From: Cohnella thermotolerans DSM 17683
GTDB lineage: Bacteria; Bacillota; Bacilli; Paenibacillales; Paenibacillaceae
NCBI RefSeq assembly: GCF_000429825.1
Contig: NZ_KE386956.1
Location: forward strand, 9,899 to 73,898
Length of the DNA: 64,000 nucleotides
Reading direction: 5' to 3'
The position numbers and the translations under genes are program-made. How positions within the stretch are numbered: position 1 is the stretch's first letter; every line of letters begins with the position of its first letter. The notes under the pieces are model-generated. The model had not been told where the DNA came from, ran no database searches, and worked only from the letters and a program-made list of their open reading frames with translations. Shown here piece after piece: positions 63,073 through 64,000 of the stretch.

Positions 63073-64000
63073 ATGAAGATTGATTTTCTAAGAAAGATAT
63101 CCTCATTAAAAAAAAGCCGGGATTTTAAAAACGTCTCGTATAGTTTATTGTCGTATTCAATTACACCGTTTGTTATTTTCATAACGACACCATTGTTATT
63201 GAAGTACCTGGGTCCGGAAAATTACGGGATATGGGTATTGATTAATTCAGTTGCTGCTTTTATGACCTTTTCTAATTTTGGGCTAGGAAATGCGCTAATT
63301 AAACTTGGTTCGGAAATTATCTCTGATTCGAAAGACAGTCGAAATGAGTTTAACCGACTCTTTAGTGTAACGCTTACTCTCACAATTTTGATCTCATGTC
63401 TTTTTGTGATTGTTATTTTTTTATTCGGTCCCTCAATTTTATCATTATTTATAAAAGGGCACACTGACAACGCAACTTTAAATCTGTCTTATTTATTGGG
63501 ATTCATCACCGTATTAAAGCTGCTTAACAACGTTATTGCCGCATCCTTTATGGCCAAACAACGATACGACTTAAACAGCAAAATCAATATCGCTGTGAAC
63601 CAACTCTCTGTTCTTGTTTATACGGTAATAGCCGTTTTAACAGGGAGTCTCTTTTGGCTCGTTATTGCCCTTTTGATCTCCTCGCTAGTGTTAATGCTCA
63701 TCAGCATTCTCGTTGCCAAGAAGGTTGTACAAGGAATTAGATACTCTCCTTCGCTTGACAAGAAGACAGCCAAGAAGATCATCGATTATGGTTTCTATTC
63801 TTGGTCGCAATCATTTATCACATCTATACAAGGCTCGGCTGACAAATTCATTATAGGTGGGTTATTGGGACCAGCGACTATGGGGTACTATACGGTATGC
63901 ATGACTTTGGTTACGAAAATACAAGAGATCCCCTACGCATCCGGGGGGTTCTTGTTAGCAAAGTTCAGTGCCCTGCATGAAACAAACAACTATAAAAAAA
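63073..64000 (+). CDS. Polysaccharide flippase (Wzx-like), 3' end outside the window
   Basis: At least 309 residues, running off the right edge. It begins MKIDFLRKISSLKKSRDFKN, then alternates hydrophobic segments of about 20 residues (SLLSYSITPFVIFITTPLLL; ILISCLFVIVIFLFGPSILS; ISSLVLMLISILVAKKVVQG). LGPENYGIWVLI, GLGNALIKL and SADKFIIGGLLGPATMGYYT are typical of the polysaccharide transporter (MATE-like) family that flips lipid-linked repeat units. The DNA is clearly richer in A+T than its neighbours, with many TTA, ATA and AAA codons, which suggests transfer from another source. The ribosome site (GTAGGTG) is weak. Confidence 0.85.
   Translation, partial: MKIDFLRKISSLKKSRDFKNVSYSLLSYSITPFVIFITTPLLLKYLGPENYGIWVLINSVAAFMTFSNFGLGNALIKLGSEIISDSKDSRNEFNRLFSVTLTLTILISCLFVIVIFLFGPSILSLFIKGHTDNATLNLSYLLGFITVLKLLNNVIAASFMAKQRYDLNSKINIAVNQLSVLVYTVIAVLTGSLFWLVIALLISSLVLMLISILVAKKVVQGIRYSPSLDKKTAKKIIDYGFYSWSQSFITSIQGSADKFIIGGLLGPATMGYYTVCMTLVTKIQEIPYASGGFLLAKFSALHETNNYKK

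Overview
The window reads as chromosomal DNA from a high-GC, spore-forming Firmicute of the Paenibacillaceae (Paenibacillus or Cohnella type). The evidence is a gerB-gerA-gerC germination operon, YesM/YesN-type two-component systems, a YhgD/YhgE-like pair, a CpsB/YwqE-type phosphatase with a split BY-kinase, a class II-amidotransferase GltB, strong Shine-Dalgarno sequences (AAGGAGG) and TTGACA-N17-TATATT promoters. No rRNA, tRNA, insertion sequence, prophage or CRISPR array was seen.

Layout. 1-5.4 kb: a three-gene operon (heparinase II/III-like lyase, GH88 unsaturated glucuronyl hydrolase, DUF2264 protein) that looks built for a uronic-acid polysaccharide, followed by a 25-residue holin-like toxin whose stop codon lies in a terminator. 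5.4-18.3 kb: a GntR/LacI-type sugar regulator and an alpha-mannan locus: one secreted GH76-CBM enzyme, two GH76 paralogues without signal peptides, a GH125 exo-alpha-1,6-mannosidase that seems to start at AUA, and an ABC importer without its own ATPase; then a D-2-hydroxyacid dehydrogenase. 18.5-26.7 kb: a YesN/YesM system fused into one operon with a sugar-binding lipoprotein, next to mglBAC. 26.8-36.1 kb: a chemoreceptor, gerBAC, HrpB helicase, a TPR protein and a small acidic protein. 36.6-45.3 kb: an RluA-type pseudouridine synthase, a TetR gene (apparent AUC start) and yhgE that share a 23-base operator, a Big_2-repeat secreted protein and an SGNH hydrolase. 45.7-55 kb: gltB, then a CstA-family transporter beside a LytS/LytTR pair. 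55.2-64 kb: a Xre repressor and an exopolysaccharide cluster (PilZ, CpsB phosphatase, Wzz/BY-kinase, candidate EAR RNA, galU, initiating sugar transferase, GDP-fucose synthesis, a low-GC flippase running off the end).

Two patterns stand out. First, four intergenic arrays (near 6, 6675, 17000 and 37865) have different sequences but the same build: a 27-base near-palindrome of form CTGTAA-N15-TTACAG repeated at about 51 bases. Second, a 15-base dyad (G[AT]TAC-N5-GTAT[CT]) occurs twice at each of two promoters in the exopolysaccharide region, each time with one copy filling the -35/-10 spacer and one just after the start of transcription. That defines a compact regulon probably run by the adjacent Xre protein and coupling a c-di-GMP receptor gene to polymer synthesis.
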